Assembly: GCF_004786035.1 (NCBI RefSeq)
Contig: NZ_CP035088.1
Coordinates: 5,468,001 to 5,532,000 of the forward strand
Reading direction: 5' to 3'
Length of the DNA stretch: 64,000 nucleotides
Source: Pseudomonas viciae
Lineage (GTDB): Bacteria > Pseudomonadota > Gammaproteobacteria > Pseudomonadales > Pseudomonadaceae
The position numbers and the translations under genes were made by a program. Shown one piece after another: positions 40,244 to 48,638 of this stretch (the first letter of the stretch is position 1; each line of letters begins with the position of its first letter). The notes beneath the pieces are model-generated. The model did not search any database. It had not been told where the DNA came from and worked only from the letters and a program-made list of their open reading frames with translations.

Positions 40244-41419
40244 ATGACCCGCTCATTACGCATCTTTTACATCGCACTGTTCATGCTGATCCTGACAGCA
40301 CTGGGCATGTGGTCGATGCGCAGCTTCTTCGGCTTCAGCACCAACCCCGACGCGACCGTGCTTAACGGTCGCTGGGCCAAGGCCGTGGAAACTCACTACG
40401 ACGAAGAGTTCCCGATCAAGCGCCTGGGTACCAACATCTGGGCGGCGCTGGACTACAAGCTGTTCAACGAAGGCCGCAAAGGCGTGGTCCTGGGCCGCGA
40501 CCAGTGGCTGTACAGCGACGAGGAGTTCAACCCGATCGTCAATGAAGATTTGAACCTGCAAGGCAACTACGCGCTGGTCGAAGGCGTACGCCAGAAGCTC
40601 AAGGAACAAGGCATCACCCTGGTGATGGCGATCCTGCCGGCCAAGGCGCGCCTGTATCCAGAACACATGGGTGAAGTGAAGCCGTCCAGCATTCACACCA
40701 ACCTCTACCAGGACTTCCACGCTCGCGTGGCGGCAGACAAGATCATCGCCCCTGACCTGCTCGGCCCGCTGCAACAGGCCAAACAGAACGGCCAGCAAGT
40801 GTTCCTGCGCACCGACACCCACTGGACCCCGGAAGGCGCGCAAGTGGCCGCCGAGAACCTGGCCAAAGCCATTGCCGAGAAGACGCCGCTCAACGGTGAG
40901 CCGCAGCGCTTTATCACCACGCCTGCAGAAAAAATCACCCACAAGGGCGACCTGCGCCAGTTCCTGCCGCTGGACCCATTGTTCGAAAACCTGATGCCTG
41001 CCCAGGAGCCACTGGTCAAGCGCAACACCCGCGAAGCCGACGATCAGCCGGCCAGCGATGACGCGTTGTTTGCCGACGCCCAGGTGCCTGTGGCCCTGAT
41101 CGGCACCAGCTACAGCGCCAACCCCAACTGGAACTTCGTCGGTGCACTCAAGCAAGCCCTGCACAGCGACGTCGTGAACTACGCCGAAGACGGCCATGGC
41201 CCGATTCTGCCGATGCTCAGCTACCTCAAGAGCGACGCCTTCAAGAACAGCCCGCCACAGGTGCTGATCTGGGAGTTTCCTGAACGTTATCTGCCCGTGA
41301 ACAACGAAATCGGCGACGCCGACCCGCAGTGGGTCGCAGAGCTCAAACAAGCCGGCGCACGTCAACAAAACGTAGCCGCCAACACCCAATCCGAGACGCC
41401 CGACCGGGCGCAAAACTGA
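40244..41419 (+). CDS. algJ: Alginate O-acetyltransferase AlgJ
   Basis: A 391-residue periplasmic acetyltransferase, relative of AlgX without its C-terminal binding module. A single N-terminal hydrophobic segment (IFYIALFMLILTALGMW) acts as an uncleaved anchor. Catalytic residues are D191 and H193 in DTHWTPEGAQ and S289 in GTSYSANP, matching D190/H192/S288 of P. aeruginosa. It receives acetyl groups from AlgI and works with AlgF. It lies 11 bases after algI. Confidence 0.96.
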   Translation: MTRSLRIFYIALFMLILTALGMWSMRSFFGFSTNPDATVLNGRWAKAVETHYDEEFPIKRLGTNIWAALDYKLFNEGRKGVVLGRDQWLYSDEEFNPIVNEDLNLQGNYALVEGVRQKLKEQGITLVMAILPAKARLYPEHMGEVKPSSIHTNLYQDFHARVAADKIIAPDLLGPLQQAKQNGQQVFLRTDTHWTPEGAQVAAENLAKAIAEKTPLNGEPQRFITTPAEKITHKGDLRQFLPLDPLFENLMPAQEPLVKRNTREADDQPASDDALFADAQVPVALIGTSYSANPNWNFVGALKQALHSDVVNYAEDGHGPILPMLSYLKSDAFKNSPPQVLIWEFPERYLPVNNEIGDADPQWVAELKQAGARQQNVAANTQSETPDRAQN

Positions 41420-41433
41420 AAGAGAGGTCCACC

Positions 41434-42099
41434 ATGACTTTCAACACTACTCCTCGCCGTCTCGCTGCTCGCTCCTTCAAGGCCATTGCCCTCGTCGCCA
41501 GCATGAGCGCCCTTTCCCTGTCGGCCTTTGCAGGTGATTCGGCCCTGTACGGCCCAGTCGCGCCAAAAGGCTCGAGCTTCGTACGTGTCTACAACGCCAG
41601 CAACGCCGAAGTCAGCGCCACCGTTGGCAGCACCAACTTGAGCGACGTGGCTCCGCTGGCCAGCAGTGACTTCAGCTTCATGCCTGGCGGTGACTACAGC
41701 GCCAAGGTCGGCAGCCAGACCGTTCCGGTTAAACTGGCCCCCGATCACTATTACACCCTGGTCAACAACGCCAGCGGCCAGCCTCAGTTGATCGAAGAAC
41801 CACCGTTCAAGAACAAGCAGAAATCCCTGGTCCGTGTGCAGAACCTCACTGACAAGGCACTGACCCTCAAGACCGCCGATGGCAAGACCGAAGTGGTGCC
41901 GAACGTAGCGGCCAAAGGTCGTGGCGAGCGTGAAATCAACCCAGTGAAGGTGACCCTGGCGCTGTTCGAAGGCGACAAGAAAGTCGGCGACCTCAAGCCA
42001 GTGGCCCTGGAACGCGGCGAAGCGGCCGTGCTGTACGTCACAGGCAGTGGCAGCAGCCTGTCGCCAGTATGGGTGAAACGCCCGGCGTCGACCCGCTGA
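41434..42099 (+). CDS. algF: Alginate O-acetylation protein AlgF
   Basis: A 221-residue periplasmic protein with a signal peptide (FKAIALVASMSALSLSAFAG, cut near 33). It is predicted as beta-rich, with two similar Ig-like halves (FVRVYNASNAEVSATVGS and LVRVQNLTDKALTLKTADG). It is needed for acetylation, possibly as an acyl-relay or scaffold between AlgJ and AlgX. GAGAGG precedes ATG 41434. The frame extends back into algJ but without reason to use it. Confidence 0.95.
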   Translation: MTFNTTPRRLAARSFKAIALVASMSALSLSAFAGDSALYGPVAPKGSSFVRVYNASNAEVSATVGSTNLSDVAPLASSDFSFMPGGDYSAKVGSQTVPVKLAPDHYYTLVNNASGQPQLIEEPPFKNKQKSLVRVQNLTDKALTLKTADGKTEVVPNVAAKGRGEREINPVKVTLALFEGDKKVGDLKPVALERGEAAVLYVTGSGSSLSPVWVKRPASTR

Positions 42100-42127
42100 T
42101 GAATTCGCCTGATTGACGTTGTCCCCC

Positions 42128-42216
42128 TGTGGGAGCGGGCCTGCTCGCGAATACGGTCGCACATTCAACATTGATGTTGGCTGAACCACCGCTTTCGCGA
42201 GCAAGCCCGCTCCCAC
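42128..42216. repeat. REP doublet between algF and algA
   Basis: TGTGGGAGCGGGCCTGCTCGCGAAT and the inverted CTTTCGCGAGCAAGCCCGCTCCCAC. The loop (GGTCGCACATTCAACATTGATGTTGGCTGA) contains a small internal inverted repeat, CAACAT-TGATGTTG. Confidence 0.92.
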
Positions 42217-42316
42217 CCTGAATCGGGGTGTCATTCGGGCACGGAACAATAACAAGAGAGTGAAACGACAGAACGCAGTAGCTCTAAAACCATTTCGATT
42301 TGTAGGAGTAACAAAC

Positions 42317-43768
42317 ATGATTCCGGTGATCTTGTCAGGTGGTAGCGGCTCACGTCTTTGGCCGCTTTCGCGCAAGCAATTCCCTAAACAGTTCCTGGCC
42401 CTGACCGGCGAACACACCCTGTTCCAGCAGACCCTCGAGCGCCTGGTGTTCGAAGGCATGGACACGCCGATCGTGGTCTGCAACAAAGACCACCGGTTCA
42501 TCGTCAACGAGCAACTGAGCAATCGCAAACTGGAAGTCCAGCGCATCCTGATGGAACCGTTCGGGCGCAACACCGCGCCGGCCGTGGCGCTGACCGCGAT
42601 GATGCTGGTCAATGAAGGTCGCGACGAGCTGATGCTGGTGCTGCCGGCCGACCACGTGATCGAAGACCAGAAAGCCCTGCAACGCGCCCTGGCCCTGGCC
42701 ACCGTGGCCGCCGAGCGTGGCGAAATGGTGCTGTTCGGCGTACCGGCCACCAAACCGGAAACCGGCTACGGCTACATCAAGTCGACCAACGATGCGCTGC
42801 TGCCTGAAGGTGTGAGCCGCGTCTCGCACTTCGTTGAAAAACCCGACGTCAAGCGCGCCACCGAGTTCGTCAACGCCGGCGGTTACTTCTGGAACAGCGG
42901 CATGTTCCTGTTCCGCGCCAGCCGTTTCCTCGAAGAGCTGAAAAAGCACGACCCGGACATCTACGACACCTGCCTGCTGACCCTGGAGCGCAGTGAGCAG
43001 ACCGCAGACACCATCACCTTCGACGAAGCCACCTTCGCCTGCTGCCCGGACAACTCCATCGACTACGCCGTGATGGAAAAAACCCAACGCGCCTGCGTAG
43101 TGCCGCTGTCGGCTGGCTGGAGCGATGTCGGCTGCTGGGCGTCGCTGTGGGAAGTCAATGAAAAAGACAGTAACGGCAACGTCACCAAAGGCGACGTGGT
43201 CATCCAGGACAGCCGCAACTGCATGATCCACGGCAACGGCAAACTGGTGTCGGTGATCGGCCTGGAAAACATCGTGGTGGTCGAAACCAAGGACGCCATG
43301 ATGATCGCCCACAAGGACAAGGTCCAAGGCGTGAAGCAGATGGTCAACACCCTCAACGCACAGGGCCGTACCGAGACCCAGAACCACTGCGAAGTCTATC
43401 GTCCATGGGGTTCCTATGATTCGGTGGACATGGGCGGTCGCTTCCAGGTCAAGCACATCTCGGTCAAGCCGGGCGCGTGCCTGTCACTGCAGATGCACCA
43501 CCACCGCGCCGAACACTGGATCGTGGTCAGCGGCACCGCCGAAGTGACCTGCGACGAGAACGTGTTCCTGCTCTGCGAAAACCAGTCGACCTACATCCCG
43601 ATCGCATCGGTTCACCGTCTGCGCAACCCGGGCAAGATCCCGCTGGAAATCATCGAAGTGCAGTCCGGCAGCTACCTGGGCGAAGACGACATCGAGCGCT
43701 TCGAGGACATCTACGGTCGTTCCACCCCGGTTGAGCGCGGCGTGTCGGTGAAAACCATCGCGCAGTAA
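42317..43768 (+). CDS. algA: Bifunctional phosphomannose isomerase / GDP-mannose pyrophosphorylase AlgA
   Basis: A 483-residue cytoplasmic type II PMI-GMP enzyme that makes mannose-6-phosphate from fructose-6-phosphate and GDP-mannose from mannose-1-phosphate. The N-terminal nucleotidyltransferase has ILSGGSGSRLWPLSRKQFPK, and FVEKPDVKRA is the active-site lysine region. The C-terminal cupin isomerase has YRPWGSYDSV and the metal ligands QMHHHRAEHWIVVSG. AGGAG precedes the ATG. It is last in the operon, 217 bases after algF with a REP doublet between. A strong terminator follows. Confidence 0.97.
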   Translation: MIPVILSGGSGSRLWPLSRKQFPKQFLALTGEHTLFQQTLERLVFEGMDTPIVVCNKDHRFIVNEQLSNRKLEVQRILMEPFGRNTAPAVALTAMMLVNEGRDELMLVLPADHVIEDQKALQRALALATVAAERGEMVLFGVPATKPETGYGYIKSTNDALLPEGVSRVSHFVEKPDVKRATEFVNAGGYFWNSGMFLFRASRFLEELKKHDPDIYDTCLLTLERSEQTADTITFDEATFACCPDNSIDYAVMEKTQRACVVPLSAGWSDVGCWASLWEVNEKDSNGNVTKGDVVIQDSRNCMIHGNGKLVSVIGLENIVVVETKDAMMIAHKDKVQGVKQMVNTLNAQGRTETQNHCEVYRPWGSYDSVDMGGRFQVKHISVKPGACLSLQMHHHRAEHWIVVSGTAEVTCDENVFLLCENQSTYIPIASVHRLRNPGKIPLEIIEVQSGSYLGEDDIERFEDIYGRSTPVERGVSVKTIAQ

Positions 43769-43784
43769 CGATCAGCCACACGAG

Positions 43785-43845
43785 AAGCCCCCATCCAGCC
43801 CACTGCGTCCCCTATCTGCAGTGGGTTGGGTGGGGGCTTTTTTTT
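43785..43845 (+). terminator. Terminator of the alginate operon
   Basis: Long arms AGCCCCCATCCAGCCCACTGC / GCAGTGGGTTGGGTGGGGGCT, then eight T residues. It ends transcription 17 bases past algA. Confidence 0.93.
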
Positions 43846-43930
43846 GAGACGCGCCATGGACGAACATCATCGCTTCAACATTGCCGGTTCCCTTAGGTAG
43901 GATGTGCCTACGGTATCGGAGACTTCAACC

Positions 43931-44395
43931 ATGCTTATCGGCGTCTTGCTGGTCATCACCTGGCTCATCCTGTTGTTGCGCTATCCAGCCAAGGCGCTGC
44001 CGGTGTCCCTGGCGGCGTTCATCGGGCTTGGCCTGGTGGCCGCGTGGGTGCTCTGGCAGGAAAACCGTGAAACCCGACAGGTGGAGCGCCTGGAACTGCG
44101 CATCACGTACGCCCCCGAACACTGCCCCGCCGATCGTCCACTGCTGCTGAACATGAACAACGGCAACGACGTGCCGCTGACCGAACTGCATTGGCGGATC
44201 GCCGCTTACGCGCCCGGCGATACCATCAACCTGGCCGACACCCCCTACACAGCGCCCCGCTACCGGGGTCCGGGCGAACTGCAAGCCGGCGCCAGTTGGC
44301 AGGACTGCCTGCCCCTGCCGCCGCTGCGCCCTGGCTATCGCCCGCAAACCCTGGAGTTTCGCGCCGAGCGATTGCAAGGTAGCTTCTCCAACTGA
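43931..44395 (+). CDS. Small membrane protein of unknown function
   Basis: This 154-residue protein has two N-terminal hydrophobic segments (IGVLLVITWLILLLRY and LAAFIGLGLVAAWVLW, residues about 3-18 and 28-43). A soluble beta-rich domain of about 105 residues follows (RLELRITYAPEHCPADRPLLL ... PGELQAGASWQDCLPL) with Cys residues that may pair. It looks like an anchored periplasmic domain. It lies after the alginate terminator and 34 bases before an SDR gene, so it is probably not part of alginate synthesis. No family was recognised. Confidence 0.8.
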   Translation: MLIGVLLVITWLILLLRYPAKALPVSLAAFIGLGLVAAWVLWQENRETRQVERLELRITYAPEHCPADRPLLLNMNNGNDVPLTELHWRIAAYAPGDTINLADTPYTAPRYRGPGELQAGASWQDCLPLPPLRPGYRPQTLEFRAERLQGSFSN

Positions 44396-44429
44396 TTGCC
44401 CTCCTCCCTTTTTGCACAAGGAATGCGCC

Positions 44430-45254
44430 ATGCCCGTCGCGTTGATTACCGGATGTTCCAGCGGCATCGGCCGCGCCCTCGCCGACGCCTTCAAGGCCGC
44501 TGGCTACCAGGTCTGGGCCAGTGCGCGCAAAGTTGAGGACGTGGCAGTGCTCAGCGCTGCCGGGTTCACGGCGGTGCAATTGGACGTGAATGACGGCCAG
44601 GCCCTGGAGCAGTTGAGCGAGCGAATCAACCAGCAACACGGTGGCCTCGATGTGCTGATCAACAATGCCGGCTACGGCGCCATGGGGCCGCTGCTGGACG
44701 GCGGCGTACCGGCCATGCAGCGCCAGTTCGAGACCAACGTATTCGCCCTCGTCGGCGTAACCCGTGCACTGTTTCCGGTGCTGCGCCGGACCAAAGGCCT
44801 GGTGGTGAACATCGGCAGCGTTTCCGGTGTGCTGGTCACCCCGTTTGCCGGCGCCTATTGCGCCTCGAAGGCAGCGGTGCACGCCCTGAGTGATGCGCTG
44901 CGCATGGAACTGGCGCCGTTCGGCATCCGCGTGATGGAAGTCCAACCCGGCGCCATTGCCTCCAGCTTCGCCAAGAATGCCGGCCATGAAGCCGAACAGC
45001 TGATCAGCGAACAATCACCCTGGTGGCCCCTGCGCGACGGCATCCGCGCCCGGGCCAAGGCCTCCCAGGACAAACCAACCCCCGCCAGCGAATTCGCCAC
45101 TGGCCTGCTCAAGGCCGTACAACAACCCAAACCACCGCGCCTGCTGCGCCTGGGCAATGGCAGCCGGGCCTTGCCGTTGATGGCCGGATTGCTGCCCAAG
45201 GGCTTGCTGGAGAAAGGGTTGATGAAGCGGTTTGGCTTGGGTGGGTCACTTTGA
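44430..45254 (+). CDS. Short-chain dehydrogenase/reductase family oxidoreductase
   Basis: A 274-residue cytoplasmic classical SDR. It has the nucleotide motif TGCSSGIG at residues 8-15, NNAG near 81, catalytic Ser in NIGSVSG, and YCASK with Tyr and Lys. The C-terminus is extended (LLRLGNGSRALPLMAGLLPK), typical of SDRs annotated as ketoreductases or retinol-dehydrogenase-like. The substrate is unknown. GGAA lies before ATG 44430; an in-frame start at 44412 is unsupported. It may be cotranscribed with the membrane protein just upstream. Confidence 0.9.
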   Translation: MPVALITGCSSGIGRALADAFKAAGYQVWASARKVEDVAVLSAAGFTAVQLDVNDGQALEQLSERINQQHGGLDVLINNAGYGAMGPLLDGGVPAMQRQFETNVFALVGVTRALFPVLRRTKGLVVNIGSVSGVLVTPFAGAYCASKAAVHALSDALRMELAPFGIRVMEVQPGAIASSFAKNAGHEAEQLISEQSPWWPLRDGIRARAKASQDKPTPASEFATGLLKAVQQPKPPRLLRLGNGSRALPLMAGLLPKGLLEKGLMKRFGLGGSL

Positions 45255-45295
45255 TAGCTATGCAGCGATGCGATTGTCGCGGCCACCTCGAAAAC

Positions 45296-45324
45296 TGTGG
45301 GAGCGGGCTTGCTCGCGAAGGCGG
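45296..45324. repeat. Single REP unit
   Basis: TGTGGGAGCGGGCTTGCTCGCGAAGGCGG without an inverted partner, between the convergent SDR and aaeA-like genes. Confidence 0.8.
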
Positions 45325-45362
45325 TGGCACAGTCAACATCAATACTGAAATAACCAGCGATC

Positions 45363-46226
45363 TCAGCGCTCGCCCTGGGGCTCGACCACCACTGTGCAGG
45401 TCATCCCCGCCGCCAGCAGCACACCCTGCGGCACTTCATCAAGATGAATCCGCACCGGCACCCGCTGGGCCAGGCGCACCCAGTTGAAGGTCGGGTTGAC
45501 GTCGGCGATCAGCTCGCGACTTTCGGGGTTGTCGCGGTCGTAGATGCCGCGGGAGATGCTCTCCACATGCCCCTTGAGCATTTCCCCGCTCATGAGCTGC
45601 AACTGCGCCGCATCGCCGATCCGCACCTTGGGCAACTTGGTCTCTTCGAAGAAGCCATAGACCCAGAACGAATTCATGTCCACCACGGCCATTTTCGCCT
45701 CGCCGATGCGCGCATAGTCGCCACGGTGCACGTTGAGGTTAGTGACGTAGCCGTCCACCGCCGCGCGGACTTCGGTGCGCGCAAGGTTCAGCTCGGCCGC
45801 CTCCAGTTGCGCCTGGGCGTTCTGGTAATCGGCCAGGGCCGAGTCGGCGATGTTGCTGGCGTCGTCGCGGTTTTCCCGGGAGATCACCAGGCTGTCCAGG
45901 TCGGCGCGGCGATGGGCGTTGATCTTGCGCATTTCCCAGGTGGCCTTGCGCGACGCCACCAGGGCGCGCGCCTGTTTGACCGCGATGCGGTAATGCTCGG
46001 GGTCGATGCGCAGCAGCAGGTCGCCCTTTCTTACGGTTTGGTTGTCGCGCACCGGCACCTCGACCACCTCGCCACTGACATCGGCAGCGACGTTGATGAT
46101 GTCGGCCCGCACCCGGCCATCGCGGGTCCAGGGGGTGTTCATGTAATGCACCCACAGCGTACGGCCGATCCACAACGCCAAGGCCAGCACCAACAACGTC
46201 GCCAGCAGGCTGAAAAACTTTTTCAT
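45363..46226 (-). CDS. AaeA-like membrane-fusion protein
   Basis: A 287-residue HlyD-family periplasmic adaptor for the FUSC pump encoded upstream. It has one N-terminal anchor (LLATLLVLALALWIGRTLWV), then the biotinyl-lipoyl-type TRDGRVRADIINVAADVSGEV. A short coiled-coil hairpin (about 85-150) is followed by GYVTNLNVHRGDYARIG. It is like AaeA of E. coli, which exports aromatic carboxylic acids. It starts ten bases after the DUF1656 gene. Confidence 0.9.
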   Translation of the reverse strand: MKKFFSLLATLLVLALALWIGRTLWVHYMNTPWTRDGRVRADIINVAADVSGEVVEVPVRDNQTVRKGDLLLRIDPEHYRIAVKQARALVASRKATWEMRKINAHRRADLDSLVISRENRDDASNIADSALADYQNAQAQLEAAELNLARTEVRAAVDGYVTNLNVHRGDYARIGEAKMAVVDMNSFWVYGFFEETKLPKVRIGDAAQLQLMSGEMLKGHVESISRGIYDRDNPESRELIADVNPTFNWVRLAQRVPVRIHLDEVPQGVLLAAGMTCTVVVEPQGER

Positions 46227-46236
46227 CGCATCGATC

Positions 46237-46437
46237 TCAACGGTAGACCGTCAGCGCCAACGCGCCGAACAGGCAGGTAAACAGACTCAGGCGCAGCAAC
46301 GCCGGGTGCCAGAAGAAGCGGTACAGGTCCAGCCCCGACAGGAAGCGATCCAACGCCCAGGCCAGGGCCGCGGCGATGAAGAACATCAAGGTCATGGTGG
46401 GCATGTACACGCCATGGAAGGCGATCTCACGGGGCAT
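46237..46437 (-). CDS. DUF1656 (AaeX-like) small membrane protein
   Basis: A 66-residue protein with two membrane segments, from MPREIAFHGVYMPTMTLMFF to LLRLSLFTCLFGALALTVY. It is the AaeX-type companion always found between FUSC transporters and their adaptors; its function is unclear. ATG 46437 overlaps the end of the transporter gene by 11 bases. A longer frame to 46479 is read as artefact because MPREI is the normal family start. Confidence 0.88.
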   Translation of the reverse strand: MPREIAFHGVYMPTMTLMFFIAAALAWALDRFLSGLDLYRFFWHPALLRLSLFTCLFGALALTVYR

Positions 46438-48631
46438 GTTCAGGTTCCTGGGACAGCGCTGTGGCATGCGGTATGGCATAGCCGGCCAACGGCGATTGCG
46501 GGTCCAGCAGCGAAGTGCGGATGAAATGCAGGTAGCTTTTCACCCGGCGCAGGGCTGAGGTGTCGAAATGCGGGGCGAAGGGTTCGTCGGTGGCCTGAAC
46601 GCGGCTGATGGCGTGATCCACCGCCACCAACGCGCGCTCCAGATTGCTCTGGCTCGGCAGGCGGAACAGCCGCACCAGCGCCCGCCCCATCACACGGATC
46701 GCCTGGCGCCACGGCTGGCTTTCGGCATAAGCCGGATGCACGGGCAAAATCGCCTGCTCCTTGCGCAACTCGATAATCGCGTGGCCGACCTCCAGCACCA
46801 CGAACATCCAACGCAGCAATCCCCGTTGCACCTGGGGCTGCCCCGCCGCCAGCCCGTAGGCTTGGTGCAGCAAGTCGCGGGTGCCACTTTCAAAGCTCGA
46901 CGCCAGGCCCTTGAGCTTGCCGCTGATGGCAAACACCACTTGTTCGCGCAAATCCTGTTCCAGCCGGCGCCACAACCAGCGGCTATTGGGCGGCAGGATG
47001 ATCGCCCCGGCGGCGGCGCACACCAGCATGCCGAGGATCATCGCGAAGTAGTCGTTGATGAAGGCGTAGGGGTTGTAGACCGTCAGGTTGTCCGGTACCG
47101 AGCCGGTGCTGAAAAAGATCAGCAGCCCCAACCCGACCCCGGCGTATTGCGGTCGCGAACTGAGGAACGAGCCGAGCATGATGACTGGCGCGAGCATCAC
47201 ACAGAGCAGAGGAAAACCGTCGATCAGCGGGAAGATGAAAAACATCTCGACGAAGCCGATCAACGCCCCGAACAACGTGCCGCAGGCCATCTGGAATGCC
47301 ATGCGCTTGGGGTTCGGCGTCGCGGCAGACAGGCCCACCGTGGCCGCGGCGATCATGGTCATGGTCGCGCCGCTTGGCCAGGCCGTGGCGACCCAATAAC
47401 TGCCCAGTACCAACAGGATGAAGGCGGCGCGCAACCCCGAAGCCGCCGCAGCCAACCCATTGGTCTGCGGCACGAACGGTTCGTCCCAACGCTCGCGTTC
47501 GTGCCGATGGTCGGCCAGGGACGCGTGCGTCAAGGCATAGCCGTGCAAGTCGTCGACGAAGCGATAAAGCAATTCGTAGGCGGTGTGGAAGTCCAGTTGC
47601 GCCCCATCACTGGGCGCCGATTCCTGGAACAACGCCCGCAGTCGCCGCACCTGGGCCGGCAACTCAGCCTTGTAGTCGGCCAGCGCCGCCGCCAGACGCG
47701 CCCCATCGGCGTCGGTCAGGGCCCGTGCGCTGAAACCGTCGAGCAATTCAGCCAACGTTTGCAACCCGGGTTTGATGGCGTTCACCACATCATCGGCCGC
47801 ACTGCTGCGCAAGCGCTCCAGCAACTGATGCAAGGCATTGAAACGGGTGGTGATGCCCATGAACTCGCTGTTCAAGCGACTGAGCCGACCATTGCGCCGA
47901 CGCATATGCGGGTCTTCGAACACGGTGACGCTGCGCAGGCTTTCCAGGCCCACCGCTTCGGCAATGAAGCCCACGTTGCGCGCCTCGAAGGTCTCCCGTT
48001 TGCTGCGCCCGCGCAAGCCATCCGTGACGAACAGGGCAAACACCCCAAAGCGCTGGTACAAGGCGTTGCGCATGGCGGCGCTGGCGGTTTGCGGCAGGAT
48101 CGCGGCGCTGACCAGAGTGGCGCAGACAATCCCCAAGGAAATTTCCAACACCCGCCAGACCGCCGCCATGAACGCCCCTTCCGGATGAGCCAGGGCCGGT
48201 AGGCCGATCATCGCCGCGGTGTAGCCGGCCAATACGAAACCATAGGCGCGGAAGTTGCGATAACGCGCGGCACCGGCCGAACAGATGCCGACCCAAATGG
48301 CCAGGCAGCCGAGAAACAGTTCGGTGTTCTGGGCGAACAGAGCGATCAACGCCACCATCACCGCCGAACCCGCCAGGGTGCCGAGGAAACGATAGAAACT
48401 CTTGGCGAACACCTGGCCGCTCTGGGGCTGCATGACGATGAACACGGTGATCATCGCCGTACGCGGTTGCGGCAGTTCCAGACGCATCGCCAGCCACAGC
48501 GTGAGGAACGCGGCGAACAGGACTTTGAAGATGTAGACCCAGGTCACCCCATCGCTGCGGGCCCAGTCGAAGAAACCACGGCGCCATTCGAGGCGGTACA
48601 GCCAGCGTACGGGGGCGAGTAAAGACGTCAC
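46427..48631 (-). CDS. FUSC-family efflux transporter (AaeB-like)
   Basis: A 734-residue inner-membrane transporter with two hydrophobic blocks (residues about 30-165 and 385-520), each followed by a large cytoplasmic domain. The repeat RTAMITVFIVMQPQSGQVFAKS and the later counterpart around FQMACGTLFGALIGFVEMFF are typical of FUSC/AaeB. It is expected to export aromatic acids or similar toxic compounds together with the AaeA-like adaptor and the outer-membrane factor. It lies seven bases after the upstream gene. Confidence 0.92.
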   Translation of the reverse strand: MTSLLAPVRWLYRLEWRRGFFDWARSDGVTWVYIFKVLFAAFLTLWLAMRLELPQPRTAMITVFIVMQPQSGQVFAKSFYRFLGTLAGSAVMVALIALFAQNTELFLGCLAIWVGICSAGAARYRNFRAYGFVLAGYTAAMIGLPALAHPEGAFMAAVWRVLEISLGIVCATLVSAAILPQTASAAMRNALYQRFGVFALFVTDGLRGRSKRETFEARNVGFIAEAVGLESLRSVTVFEDPHMRRRNGRLSRLNSEFMGITTRFNALHQLLERLRSSAADDVVNAIKPGLQTLAELLDGFSARALTDADGARLAAALADYKAELPAQVRRLRALFQESAPSDGAQLDFHTAYELLYRFVDDLHGYALTHASLADHRHERERWDEPFVPQTNGLAAAASGLRAAFILLVLGSYWVATAWPSGATMTMIAAATVGLSAATPNPKRMAFQMACGTLFGALIGFVEMFFIFPLIDGFPLLCVMLAPVIMLGSFLSSRPQYAGVGLGLLIFFSTGSVPDNLTVYNPYAFINDYFAMILGMLVCAAAGAIILPPNSRWLWRRLEQDLREQVVFAISGKLKGLASSFESGTRDLLHQAYGLAAGQPQVQRGLLRWMFVVLEVGHAIIELRKEQAILPVHPAYAESQPWRQAIRVMGRALVRLFRLPSQSNLERALVAVDHAISRVQATDEPFAPHFDTSALRRVKSYLHFIRTSLLDPQSPLAGYAIPHATALSQEPEHAP

Positions 48632-48638
48632 AATAGAC

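Noticed and set aside
46568..48202. A 544-codon plus-strand frame opposite the FUSC transporter
   Set aside because: It is a shadow of a clear membrane transporter; rich in Gln, Arg and His, without hydrophobic or domain structure.
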